A stretch of 64,000 nt of DNA from Haloarcula rubra (GTDB taxonomy: Archaea > Halobacteriota > Halobacteria > Halobacteriales > Haloarculaceae), in the NCBI RefSeq assembly GCF_019599465.1, contig NZ_RKLR01000004.1, positions 124,001 through 188,000 on the forward strand, in the 5' to 3' direction. Of this stretch, positions 1 to 8,486 are shown in pieces (within the stretch, counting starts at the first letter, position 1; each line of letters starts with the position of its first letter). A program made the position numbers and the translations under genes. The notes under the pieces are model-generated. The model searched no databases and was not told the DNA's origin. It saw nothing but the letters and a program-made list of their open reading frames with translations.

Positions 1-1003
1 CGGTCAGCGAGTCGACGCCGTCGGCCTCGACCGCCCGCAGTTTCAGGTCCATCACCGAGCGCCAGACCGACTGTTCGAGGTCGTACTCCTCGGGCTGGAT
101 GACCTTCGGACAGCGCGTGTGGAACCGACAGCCCGAGGGCGGGTTCAGCGGCGACGGCACCGTTCCCGGGAGGAATATCTGGTCGCCCTCCCACAGCGGG
201 TCCGGTTCCGGCACCGCCGACAGCAGCGCCTCGGTGTAGGGGTGGTACGGCGGTTCGAACACCTCCTCGGTCGTCCCGACTTCGGCGAACTCGCCGAGGT
301 ACATCACCGCGATGCGGTCGGAGATGTGTTCGACCACGCTCAGGTCGTGGGCGATGAAGATGTACGAGAGGCCGTACTCGTCCTGCAGGTCCTCCAGCAG
401 GTTCAGAATCTGGGCCTGCACGGAGACGTCCAGCGCCGACACCGGCTCGTCACAGATGATGACCTCCGGGTCGACGGCCAGCGCCCGGGCGATGCCGATA
501 CGCTGGCGCTGGCCCCCGGAGAACTCGTGGGGGTAGCGGTGGGTGTGACTGGAGTTCAGCCCCACCGTTTCCAGCAGGTCGTAGATGCGCTGTTCGCGGG
601 CCTCGCCCTCGGCGATGCCGTGGATGTCCAGCGGTTCGCCGATGATGTCGCCCACGGTCAGCCGCGGGTTCAGACTCGCGAACGGGTCCTGGAAGATGTA
701 CTGCAAGTCCTTCCGCAGGTCCCGGAGGTCGCTAGACCCCATCTCCGTGAGGTCCTCGCCCCGGTAGTACACCGACCCGTCGGTTGGTTCGGTGAGTCGC
801 AGGAGCGCACGGCCGAGCGTGGTCTTCCCACACCCGCTCTCGCCGACGACGCCCAGCGTCTCGCCCTCGTGGAGTTCGAGGTCGACGCCGTCGACGGCCT
901 TCACCTGCTGGTTGTTCCCCAGCAGGGTGTCGACGAACCCGCTACTGGAGTCGTAGTACTTCTGCAGGCCCTCCACGCGGAGGATGGGGTCCTCACCGGG
1001 CAT
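1..1003 (-). CDS. dppF: Peptide ABC transporter ATP-binding protein, DppF/OppF type (partial at window edge)
   Basis: Second ATPase of a dipeptide/oligopeptide importer; it would hydrolyse ATP on the cytoplasmic side to drive uptake through DppBC. Walker A (GESGCGKTT), signature (SGGQRQR) and Walker B ([12 protein letters not shown]) are intact. The C-terminal oligopeptide-transporter segment with the FHTRCP cysteine is present. The C-terminus runs off the left edge, so the gene is incomplete here and no stop is seen. The start ATG (1003-1001) lies inside the end of the preceding ATPase gene, an 11-base overlap that indicates translational coupling. The substrate cannot be told from sequence: peptides are usual, but nickel or oligosaccharide importers share this architecture. 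Confidence 0.9.
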   Translation of the reverse strand, partial: MPGEDPILRVEGLQKYYDSSSGFVDTLLGNNQQVKAVDGVDLELHEGETLGVVGESGCGKTTLGRALLRLTEPTDGSVYYRGEDLTEMGSSDLRDLRKDLQYIFQDPFASLNPRLTVGDIIGEPLDIHGIAEGEAREQRIYDLLETVGLNSSHTHRYPHEFSGGQRQRIGIARALAVDPEVIICDEPVSALDVSVQAQILNLLEDLQDEYGLSYIFIAHDLSVVEHISDRIAVMYLGEFAEVGTTEEVFEPPYHPYTEALLSAVPEPDPLWEGDQIFLPGTVPSPLNPPSGCRFHTRCPKVIQPEEYDLEQSVWRSVMDLKLRAVEADGVDSLT

Positions 1004-2057
1004 CCTGCCCCTCCTCTAGGAGCGGGTCCTCGCCCTCGACGGACACCTCGAATTCCAGTTCACCCTCCAGGTCGCCGGTGTACTCCAGACACGCCGCGGC
1101 CCGGTCGTCGGCCGCCGTCGCCGCGTCGCCCGTCTCCGGGTCGACCAGCGGTGGCTGTTTCTGGGCGCAGGACTCCTCGGCGTACGGACACCGGGGGTGG
1201 AACGCACACCCCGGTGGCACGTCGACGAGGTCGGGCATCGTCCCCGGAATCGTCTGGAGGCGGTCGCGCTCGTCGCCGATGCGCGGAATCGAACTCATCA
1301 GTCCGACCGTGTAGGGGTGTTTCGGGTCGTAGTAGAGGTCCTCGACGGGGGCTTTCTCGACGGGCCGGCCCGCGTACATCACCATCACGCGCTCGCATAT
1401 CTTCGCGACGACGCCGAGGTCGTGGGTGATGAGTTGGACGGCGGTGTCGAACTCGTCGGCGAGGTCCTGAATCTGGTCCAGAATCTTCGCCTCCGTGGTC
1501 ACGTCCAGCGCCGTCGTCGGCTCGTCGGCGATGAGCAGGTCCGGGTCACACGACAGCGCCATCGCGATGACCGCCCGCTGTTGCATCCCGCCGGAGAACT
1601 CGTGGGGGTAGTCGTCGTACCGGCTCTCGGCGTCGGGGATGCCCACCCGGTCGAGCAACTGGATGGTCCGGTCGCGGGCCTCGGCGTCGCTGTAGTTCAG
1701 GTGGTGGCGAATCGCCTCGGATATCTGCTCGCCGACCGAGTAGACGGGGTTGAGCGCGGTCTGGGCGTCCTGGAATATCATGGCGATTTCGTTGCCACGC
1801 ACCGAGCGAATCTCCGCCTCGCTCATCTCCAGCAGGTCCTCGCCCTTGAACAGAATCTCGCCGCTCTCGATGCGGCCGGGGTCCTCGATGAGGCGCATCA
1901 GCGAGAGCGCGGTGACGGACTTCCCGGCCCCACTCTCGCCGACGACGCCGAACGTCTCCCCGCTCTCGATGCGGTACGAGAGGTCGTCGACGGCGGTGAC
2001 GACCCCGTCCTCGGTGTAGAAGTTCACCGTGAGGTCGTTGATCTCGAGGAGCGTCAT
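993..2057 (-). CDS. dppD: Peptide ABC transporter ATP-binding protein, DppD/OppD type
   Basis: First of the paired ATPases of the peptide importer, 354 aa. It has Walker A GESGAGKS, signature SGGMQQR, Walker B LLIADEPTTALD, and the C-terminal FHPRCPYAEESC region typical of the Opp/Dpp ATPase subfamily. The chosen ATG (2057-2055) overlaps the stop of the permease gene in an ATGA arrangement. A longer reading frame upstream is only read-through inside dppC. An acidic C-terminal tail (EDPLLEEG) is normal for halophilic proteins. Assignment to the Dpp/Opp/Nik superfamily is secure; the substrate is inferred. Confidence 0.92.
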   Translation of the reverse strand: MTLLEINDLTVNFYTEDGVVTAVDDLSYRIESGETFGVVGESGAGKSVTALSLMRLIEDPGRIESGEILFKGEDLLEMSEAEIRSVRGNEIAMIFQDAQTALNPVYSVGEQISEAIRHHLNYSDAEARDRTIQLLDRVGIPDAESRYDDYPHEFSGGMQQRAVIAMALSCDPDLLIADEPTTALDVTTEAKILDQIQDLADEFDTAVQLITHDLGVVAKICERVMVMYAGRPVEKAPVEDLYYDPKHPYTVGLMSSIPRIGDERDRLQTIPGTMPDLVDVPPGCAFHPRCPYAEESCAQKQPPLVDPETGDAATAADDRAAACLEYTGDLEGELEFEVSVEGEDPLLEEGQDAR

Positions 2058-3094
2058 CCGCCGCCTCCCTGCCCGACGTTGCCGACTTCCTGCGCGTCCA
2101 GCGCGTCGTTGACGCCGTCGCCGATCATGTTCATCGCCATCACGAACAGGAAGATGGCGCCGCCGGGGAAGACGGTGGCCCACCACGGGATGGAGCCACC
2201 CGGCCCCTGGATGAGCGTCTCTCGGGTCTGGTCGAGCATCGTCCCCCACTCGGGGGTGCCCGGTTCGAAGCCCAGACCGAGGAAGCCCAGCGCCGCGACG
2301 CCGATGACGACGGTGCCGATAGAGAGCGACGCCTGCACGATGAGCGGCGCCATCGCGTTGGGCACGATGTGGCGGAAGATGACCGAGCGGTCACGCGCAC
2401 CCAGCGCCTGTGCGGCCAGAACGTACTCGTTCTCCTTCACGGAGAGTATCTCCCCGCGGATGAGGCGGGCGTAGCCGGCCCACCCCGGGACGGAGAAGGC
2501 GATGACGAGCGGCCAGTAGCCGCCGCCCAGCAGGGCGACGATGACCAGCGCCAGCACCAGTCCGGGGAACGCGAAGATGACGTCGACGAACCGCATCAGA
2601 ATCTCGTCGACCCAGCCGCCGTAGTAGCCGGCGACGGCGCCGTAGGCGAGGCCGAACGTCGCCGTGATGCCGACGACGACGAAGCCGATGGAGATGCTGA
2701 GTCGGCCGCCGACCAGCACCCGCGAGAACAGGTCGCGGCCGGAGGCGTCGGTGCCCATCGGGTGGGCCAGCGTCGGCGGGTCGTACCGGCCGACCGTCGA
2801 CCCGGGTTCGAGGTACAGAATCGTACTCGGGTCGTACGGGGCGATAGAGAAGGGCTGGACGGTGATACCCGCTATCGTCACCGGGCGGGCGAAGAAGGAC
2901 AACAGCGCCATCGCGGCGACGACGTAGACGCCCAGCATGGCGACTCGGTTGTGGCGGAACCGGCGCAGGGCGCGCCGCCATCGGCTCTCGGTACCACCTG
3001 TCGTCGCTTCGGACCAGTCCGACAGGTCGTCTCGTTCGGTCACGCGGTCCGTGTCGAATCCGGTTACCCGGATGCGTCCTCGTTCAGTAGACAT
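2054..3094 (-). CDS. dppC: Peptide ABC transporter permease, DppC/OppC type
   Basis: Membrane permease of 346 aa. It has a cytoplasmic N-terminal stretch of about 55 residues, a first TM segment (MLGVYVVAAMALLSFF), a periplasmic loop, then the BPD-type transmembrane domain with the EAA loop (NEYVLAAQALGARD) that contacts the ATPases. The start MSTERGRIRV at 3094 sits two bases after the stop of dppB. The C-terminus is glycine rich (QGGGG) and overlaps dppD by four bases. It pairs with DppB to form the channel. Confidence 0.92.
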   Translation of the reverse strand: MSTERGRIRVTGFDTDRVTERDDLSDWSEATTGGTESRWRRALRRFRHNRVAMLGVYVVAAMALLSFFARPVTIAGITVQPFSIAPYDPSTILYLEPGSTVGRYDPPTLAHPMGTDASGRDLFSRVLVGGRLSISIGFVVVGITATFGLAYGAVAGYYGGWVDEILMRFVDVIFAFPGLVLALVIVALLGGGYWPLVIAFSVPGWAGYARLIRGEILSVKENEYVLAAQALGARDRSVIFRHIVPNAMAPLIVQASLSIGTVVIGVAALGFLGLGFEPGTPEWGTMLDQTRETLIQGPGGSIPWWATVFPGGAIFLFVMAMNMIGDGVNDALDAQEVGNVGQGGGG

Positions 3095-3096
3095 GG

Positions 3097-4050
3097 TCAG
3101 TCGTATCGAATCCGTGGGTCGAGAACCGCATAGAGGATGTCGGCCACCAGGTTCGCCAGGATGATGGCGACGCCGATGAACAGCGTAATCCCCAGAATGA
3201 GGTCTATCTCTCGGTTGCTGACGGCGCTGATGAGCGCTCGGCCGAGACCCGGCCAGCCGAACACCTGTTCGACGACGACCGACCCCGAGACGATGCTCGC
3301 GGTCAGGAACGCGGCGACGGTCGTCACCGAGATGAGCGAGTTCCGCAGGACGTGCTTGAGCACGACCGTTCGCTCCGGCAGCCCCTTCGCTCGGGCGGCC
3401 GTGACGTACTCCTTGTTCATCTCCTCGGCCATCGAGGAGCGCATGATTCGCATCAGCGTCGACGCCGAGGCGGTGCCGATGGTGATACCGGGCAACAGCA
3501 GGTACCAGAGCATCTCCGGCGAGTACAGCGCCGTCCGTGGCGCGAGCACCGGCCAGAGGTTCAACGTCAGTGCGCCGACGAGGATGAGCATCAGTCCCAG
3601 CCAGAAGTTCGGGATGGAGATGCCCGAGAGGGCGAGGAACCGGCTGACGTGGTCGCCGAGTTCGTCCTTCCGGACCGCGGCGTAGATGCCGGCGGGGACG
3701 GCGATGATGACTGCGAACACCCAGCCGAAGAGGCCCAGTGCGATGGTCTCGGGGAGTCGCTCCACGATGACGGTGCTGACGGCCCGGTCCGTGGCGATGA
3801 CTTTGCCGAAGTCCCCTTGCAGGACGCCGACGAGCCAGTCCAGGTACTGCTCCCATATCGGGTCGTTCAGCCCGTATCTGGCGCGGAGCCGGGCCTCCTC
3901 GGCGGGGGAGATGTCCGGGTTCAGCGCCACCACCACGTCGACGGGGTCACCCGGGGTTATGTGGACGAGGGCGAACGTGATGACCGAGACACCGAACAGT
4001 ATCGGGAAGATAAGCAGGACCCGCTTGGCGATGAAGCGTCGGAGGCTCAT
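3097..4050 (-). CDS. dppB: Peptide ABC transporter permease, DppB/OppB type
   Basis: Second channel subunit, 317 aa with six predicted TM segments. It begins with the classic DppB N-terminus (RRFIAKRVLLIFPILFGV) and carries an EAA loop, EYVTAARAKGLPE. The extracellular segment after TM1 (TPGDPVD) is conserved in the family. The gene lies between the substrate-binding protein (21-base gap) and dppC (2-base gap). Gene order A-B-C-D-F is the standard Dpp/Opp operon order. Confidence 0.93.
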   Translation of the reverse strand: MSLRRFIAKRVLLIFPILFGVSVITFALVHITPGDPVDVVVALNPDISPAEEARLRARYGLNDPIWEQYLDWLVGVLQGDFGKVIATDRAVSTVIVERLPETIALGLFGWVFAVIIAVPAGIYAAVRKDELGDHVSRFLALSGISIPNFWLGLMLILVGALTLNLWPVLAPRTALYSPEMLWYLLLPGITIGTASASTLMRIMRSSMAEEMNKEYVTAARAKGLPERTVVLKHVLRNSLISVTTVAAFLTASIVSGSVVVEQVFGWPGLGRALISAVSNREIDLILGITLFIGVAIILANLVADILYAVLDPRIRYD

Positions 4051-4071
4051 AGATGGAGGACCGGGTCTGTG

Positions 4072-6057
4072 TTACCGGTCGAGGTAGGTAATCTGCTGGT
4101 CCGTTGGGTTGTACATCGCGTACCCAACTATATCTTGGGTGCTCGGGTAGGTGTTGAACCCCTTGACGTCGTTGTTCACGACGCCGACCAGCGTGCTGTG
4201 GGTGCCGTACGAGTTGCCGTTGAGCTCCAGAATCAGCTCCCAGACCTCCTCGTAGCGCTCGCGACGGAGCTGTGGGTCCTGTGCCACCTCGACCCCGTAG
4301 CGGGCCTGTCGCATCGCCTCGTTGAGTTCGGGGAAGTCGATGTTCTGGAAGTTACAACACTGGGCGAAGTTCTCGGGACTGTGGACGGACTTGGCGTAGC
4401 CGTGCGGGTTGAACCCGCCGGAGAGGCCGATGAAGGCCAGTTTGCCCTGGTCCCAGTAGTCCTGCGAGAGCAGCTGGCTGACGAAGGTGAGGAACTCCTT
4501 CGTGTTGACGCTGACGTCGAAGTACTGGGTCCCGTTTATCTCTTGGCTCATCGACTCGGCGATGAGTTCGACGGTCCGGACCCGGTCGTCGTTGTCGGAG
4601 TTCGTCTCCAGCGTCACCTCGATGGGGAACTCGACGTCGATCTCGCCGGCGGCTTCGTCGGCCAGTTCGGCGGCGGCCTCTGGCTCGTAGGTGTTGTAGC
4701 TCTTGAGGTCCTCGACCATCGCCTCGTAGTCGGTCGACCCGGTTCCGGCCGCGAGCGGCGGGAGCGGGACCCACGCGGGCTTCTCCCAGCCCTGGAAGAT
4801 GTTCTCGGAGATGCTCTGGCGCGGGATGAGCTTGTTCGCGGCCCGGCGGAGCTTCGCGTTGGTCCACGGTTCGACTTCGACCGGGAACTGGAGGAACGTG
4901 TACCCGGCGCCGTTGGTCGGTGCGGTCCGATAGTCTTCGGACTCCCGGTAGTTCGTCAGCGTGCTCGCGGTCAGGCCGAAGGTCATGTCGATCTCGCCGC
5001 TCTGGAGCGCGCCGGCCCGCTGTGAGTCCGAGGAGATGATGGCGATGTCGACTTCGTCGACGACCGGGCCGTTCGGGAACTCCGACGGGCCGTCGAACCA
5101 GTCTTTCATCTCCGTGTCGAACCAGTAGTTGTCGTTCTTCGCGAACAGGGCGTACTCCTCGTTCTGGAACTCCGCGAGTTCGAACATCCCGGTACCGAGC
5201 GGCGTGTTCCCCTGTCGGGGGTCCATGTTCCCGAGCGGGACGTTGTCGGTAATCTCCGAGGGGTACACCGGCAGGCCGCCGAGTTCGCGGATGGCGGCGG
5301 CGTCCGGTTCCTGCACGTAGAGGTCGACGGTGTAGTCGCCGTCGGCCGAGATGTGGAGCAGGGAGTCGAACACCTGCCCCGAGAGCGTCGAGTTCTCGAT
5401 GCGGCCGTAGGAGGCGACGACGTTGGGTGCGGTCAGTTCCTCGTCGTTGTGGAACTGGATGCCCTCGTGGAGCTGGAACTGGAAGTGCATCCCGTAGGTG
5501 CCGTCGGCGACGGCGTCGCCCGCCTCGTCGACGGTGAGGACCTGTGCCTCGTCGCCCGCCGACGGGCTGTCGGGGTTGTCGGGGCTCTCGACGACGATCT
5601 GCTTCTCGGTGTCGATGTAGACGGCGCCGTCGTCCGTCTCGGCGTACGACACCGTCGTCATGTAGTCGGTGTAGTCGCCCGCCGAGACGTCCTGGACGTC
5701 CACCTGCTCGTAGGACTCGGCGAGCCACGGGTAGAGTTCGCCGCTGGCGCTGGTGGTCACCATGCCCTCGAAGAGGAGGTTGTGGAGGATGGAGGCCGTC
5801 GCGGACGAACTCTCGGGGAAGTCGAACGTGTCCGGGTTCGCGCCGATAGCCGTCTTGAACGTCCCACCTTCCTGGATGTTCTCGGGGTCCACCGTCACGC
5901 GGTCCTGTACCGGGTCGACGGCCCCACCACCGCCGTCACCACCGCCGTTCAGCCCCGAACACCCGGCCATCGAGGCGACGCCGAGTCCGGCGACTGCTTG
6001 CATGAGGTTTCGCCGCGAAAGTACGCTGGACAGACCCTGTGGTTTGTTGTCAGTCAT
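4072..6057 (-). CDS. dppA: Peptide ABC transporter substrate-binding lipoprotein (SBP family 5)
   Basis: Extracellular ligand-binding protein, 661 aa, that captures peptides and delivers them to DppBC. The N-terminus has a Tat signal (SRRNLMQ, twin arginine at residues 15-16) followed by a lipobox ending AGC (Cys33) and a Gly-rich linker, so it is probably exported folded and lipid-anchored. The SBP_bac_5 fold covers the rest (for example the DTFDFPESSSATASILHNLL start and the NPHGYAKSVHSPENFAQCC region). First gene of the operon. Its length is somewhat greater than bacterial DppA (about 535 aa), as is common in haloarchaea. Confidence 0.92.
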   Translation of the reverse strand: MTDNKPQGLSSVLSRRNLMQAVAGLGVASMAGCSGLNGGGDGGGGAVDPVQDRVTVDPENIQEGGTFKTAIGANPDTFDFPESSSATASILHNLLFEGMVTTSASGELYPWLAESYEQVDVQDVSAGDYTDYMTTVSYAETDDGAVYIDTEKQIVVESPDNPDSPSAGDEAQVLTVDEAGDAVADGTYGMHFQFQLHEGIQFHNDEELTAPNVVASYGRIENSTLSGQVFDSLLHISADGDYTVDLYVQEPDAAAIRELGGLPVYPSEITDNVPLGNMDPRQGNTPLGTGMFELAEFQNEEYALFAKNDNYWFDTEMKDWFDGPSEFPNGPVVDEVDIAIISSDSQRAGALQSGEIDMTFGLTASTLTNYRESEDYRTAPTNGAGYTFLQFPVEVEPWTNAKLRRAANKLIPRQSISENIFQGWEKPAWVPLPPLAAGTGSTDYEAMVEDLKSYNTYEPEAAAELADEAAGEIDVEFPIEVTLETNSDNDDRVRTVELIAESMSQEINGTQYFDVSVNTKEFLTFVSQLLSQDYWDQGKLAFIGLSGGFNPHGYAKSVHSPENFAQCCNFQNIDFPELNEAMRQARYGVEVAQDPQLRRERYEEVWELILELNGNSYGTHSTLVGVVNNDVKGFNTYPSTQDIVGYAMYNPTDQQITYLDR

Positions 6058-6082
6058 GTGATATCACAAACGGTCTATAATG

Positions 6083-6117
6083 ATGGATAAATCCCTAAAC
6101 AAAAAATTTTGCGCAAA
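6083..6117 (-). promoter_or_regulatory. Promoter region of the dpp operon with an upstream palindrome
   Basis: Read on the minus strand, an AT-rich TATA-like stretch (GATTTATCC, about 6084-6092) lies roughly 27-35 bases before the dppA start, as expected for a haloarchaeal promoter. A perfect 10-base palindrome TTTGCGCAAA (6108-6117) sits about 25 bases further upstream and could be an operator. The remaining bases to 6258 contain no gene. They include small inverted repeats at 6145-6157 (CCCA-5-TGGG) and 6213-6224 (CGGTA-2-TACCG), the latter just past the end of btuF. Assignments are from position only. Confidence 0.4.
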
Positions 6118-6258
6118 TTTACACTGTTGTCTCTCGCGACGTACCCCATATATTGGGAAGTAGGTGCACTAAAACGACTGTCCTCCGGTGGCTGTCGTTC
6201 GTGAGCGCGGGTCGGTAAGTACCGAATAATCTCTCACGCCCACCGACTGGCGAGGTGG

Positions 6259-7356
6259 TTACTGGCGTCTGCTGGCCAGTAGTGCCGCGGCGAGTGCACC
6301 GACGAGCGCGCTCACGGCAGTGAAGCCGGGGCCGTTCCCTCCGGTCGTCGTGGTGGCCGGTTCGGTCGTAGGCTCACCGTCGGAGAGCGTCGCCGTCTGT
6401 TCGGTGGTCGTCTCGCTCTCGACGGCCGAGCGCGGGACGTAGCTGTCCTCGTCGTACCGCTCCGGATAGAGCTGTCGCGTGGCGTTGTGGACCGTGTTGA
6501 CGACGCTCCGAGGGGCCGGCTGGTTGAGGTCACGGACCCGAAGCCGAACGGTCGCGTTCGTCTCCCCGGCGGTCGTACTCGCGTACGGTTCCTCGTCGAC
6601 GAGTCCCGCCGTCCGTTCGGTGACGACCAGCACCTCGGGGTCCAACTGGAGGAGCACCTCGTCGCTCAGTTGCGGGTAGCCGGAGTGGTTGCGCGCCGCG
6701 ACGTTGTCGGCCCCGGCCACGCTCAGCATGGTGTCGATGAACGTCCCGTTGGCGGCGACGTACCCGCTCCCGAGGGGGTAGACCACCGTCTTCCGGTCCT
6801 CGATGCCCGCCGTGGTGTCCCGCACGGCGTCGACGTTCTGTGTCATCCACGCGTTGGCCTCGGCCGCGCCCGCACAGTTCCCGGTCAGGCGGCCGATGGT
6901 GGTCGTCTTCTGGCGGATGTCCTCGACGCTGGTCGAGGCCGGCAGGTGGTACACGGTCAGGCCGGCGTCCCGGAGACCCTGCACGTCGCCCGCGCTGGCG
7001 TTGGGGGCGATGACGAGGTCGGGGTCCGTGCCGACCACCTTCTCGACGCCGACGCCGAACCCGGCGGAGACGTTGGTCCGGCTATCGGCCCCCTCCAGAT
7101 ACGACGCGAACTGCGTGAGACCGACGACCTGCTCGCGGCCGCCGATTTCCCACATGGTCTGGGCGGCCGACGGGTTCGTCGTCGTCACCCGCTCCGGGCG
7201 CTCTTCGAGGGTTATCTCGGTTCCCGTGGCGTCTGTGACCGTCAGCGGGAACGAACACTCCTGTGCCGACTGCGTACTCGTCGCGGCCGCCGGCATCGCG
7301 CCGACGACGGAGAAGACCAGCAGAAGGCCCAAAATTGCGGTAGCGAATTGTCGCAT
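6259..7356 (-). CDS. btuF: PGF-CTERM-anchored substrate-binding protein of a cobalamin-type ABC importer
   Basis: Surface protein of 365 aa that would bind a corrinoid (or siderophore-like) ligand for BtuCD. It has an N-terminal signal peptide (about residues 1-26) and a periplasmic-binding-protein domain of the BtuF/FepB type beginning VTDATGTEITLEERPERV. A Thr/Glu-rich linker follows, then a C-terminal GPGF motif, hydrophobic helix and SRR end, which is the PGF-CTERM archaeosortase sorting signal. Such a signal is cleaved and the protein lipid-linked. It is divergent from btuCD with the promoters only 59 bases apart. Cobalamin as ligand rests on family resemblance and gene context. Confidence 0.85.
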   Translation of the reverse strand: MRQFATAILGLLLVFSVVGAMPAAATSTQSAQECSFPLTVTDATGTEITLEERPERVTTTNPSAAQTMWEIGGREQVVGLTQFASYLEGADSRTNVSAGFGVGVEKVVGTDPDLVIAPNASAGDVQGLRDAGLTVYHLPASTSVEDIRQKTTTIGRLTGNCAGAAEANAWMTQNVDAVRDTTAGIEDRKTVVYPLGSGYVAANGTFIDTMLSVAGADNVAARNHSGYPQLSDEVLLQLDPEVLVVTERTAGLVDEEPYASTTAGETNATVRLRVRDLNQPAPRSVVNTVHNATRQLYPERYDEDSYVPRSAVESETTTEQTATLSDGEPTTEPATTTTGGNGPGFTAVSALVGALAAALLASRRQ

Positions 7357-7381
7357 CGTCTGTGACCGGGAGGACGAACAA

Positions 7382-7391
7382 TAAATATTTA
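7382..7391. promoter_or_regulatory. Shared palindromic TATA box between btuF and btuC
   Basis: The perfect palindrome TAAATATTTA is centred at 7386.5. The btuF start (7356, minus) and the btuC start (7416, plus) lie 30.5 and 29.5 bases from that centre. One box could therefore position TBP for both leaderless or nearly leaderless transcripts. No other TATA-like sequence is present in the 59-base gap. Confidence 0.6.
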
Positions 7392-7415
7392 CCTACTGCA
7401 AGTGGCGTTTCAATC

Positions 7416-8486
7416 ATGCATCCGTCGGGACGGACGCTCTCGTGGTCGCTAGCGCTCACGGCGCTCCTCGGCGTCGTCGTCACCGTGAGCGCCGGCATCG
7501 GCCCGGTGTGGATTCCGCCCGACGCCGTCGCGAAGGTGTTGCTCAACGCCGTCGTCCTCCCGACGGCGGTCGACCTCTCGGGCGCGACGCCGGCCGTGAC
7601 GACACAGCCACTGTTCCGGTTCCCGGTCGAGGACATCCAGCGCCAAATCGTGTTGCAGGTCCGCCTGCCGCGTATCCTGTTGGGGGCGGTCGTCGGGTTC
7701 TCGCTGGCGGCCGCGGGCACCATCATGCAGGGCATCTTCCGCAACCCGATGGCCGACCCCTCCATCATCGGCGTCTCCTCGGGCGCGGCCGTCGGTGCGG
7801 TGGGGTTCATCGTCGCGCCGGTGGCCCTGCCGTTCGGCCTCGGCCTGCGCGCCGCCGCCTTCTCCGGGGCGCTACTCGCGGCCTTCGGCGTCTACCTCAT
7901 CGCGACGCAGAACGGCCGGACGCCGGTCGCGACCCTCCTGCTGGCGGGCGTCGCCGTCCAGACCTTTCTGGGCGCCGTCGTCTCCTTCCTCCTCCTCCAG
8001 AGCGGCGAGAGCATCCGTCGGGCGCTGTTCTGGCTGATGGGCCACCTCAAGGGCGCGGCGTGGTCGGAGGTCTGGACGAGTCTCCTCCTCGTCGCCGTCC
8101 CGTTCGTCGTCCTCCTCGTGTACGCCCGCGACCTGAACGTCATGTTGCTGGGGGAGGAGGACGCCCAGAGCCTCGGCATCGACGTCGAACGGACCAAGCG
8201 AATCCTGCTGGCGTTCTCCTCGCTCGTCACGGCCGCGGGCGTCGCCGTCGCCGGCATCATCGGCTTCGTCGGCCTCATCGTCCCACACGTGATGCGGCTC
8301 GTGGTCGGCCCGGACCACCGGGTCCTCCTGCCGACGGCGGCGCTGGCGGGGTCGTCGTTCCTCGTCGCGACCGACACGCTCGCTCGCTCGGGGAGCGCGG
8401 AGGTGCCCGTCGGCATCGTCACTGCCGCCCTCGGTGCCCCGTTCTTCCTCTATCTGCTCCGTCAGCGGGAGGTGCACGAACTGTGA
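7416..8486 (+). CDS. btuC: FecCD/BtuC-family ABC transporter permease
   Basis: Permease of 356 aa with about ten TM helices. Family signatures are clear: RLPRILLGAVVGFSLAAAG, FRNPMADPSIIGVSSGAAVG, and GFVGLIVPHVMRLVVGPDHR near the end. The start ATG at 7416 was chosen because it lies 30 bases after the TATA centre. An upstream in-frame start at 7362 would put the TATA box inside the gene. It overlaps the next gene (stop TGA inside GTG). FecCD permeases also carry siderophores and haem; the BtuF and BtuD partners favour vitamin B12. Confidence 0.9.
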   Translation: MHPSGRTLSWSLALTALLGVVVTVSAGIGPVWIPPDAVAKVLLNAVVLPTAVDLSGATPAVTTQPLFRFPVEDIQRQIVLQVRLPRILLGAVVGFSLAAAGTIMQGIFRNPMADPSIIGVSSGAAVGAVGFIVAPVALPFGLGLRAAAFSGALLAAFGVYLIATQNGRTPVATLLLAGVAVQTFLGAVVSFLLLQSGESIRRALFWLMGHLKGAAWSEVWTSLLLVAVPFVVLLVYARDLNVMLLGEEDAQSLGIDVERTKRILLAFSSLVTAAGVAVAGIIGFVGLIVPHVMRLVVGPDHRVLLPTAALAGSSFLVATDTLARSGSAEVPVGIVTAALGAPFFLYLLRQREVHEL

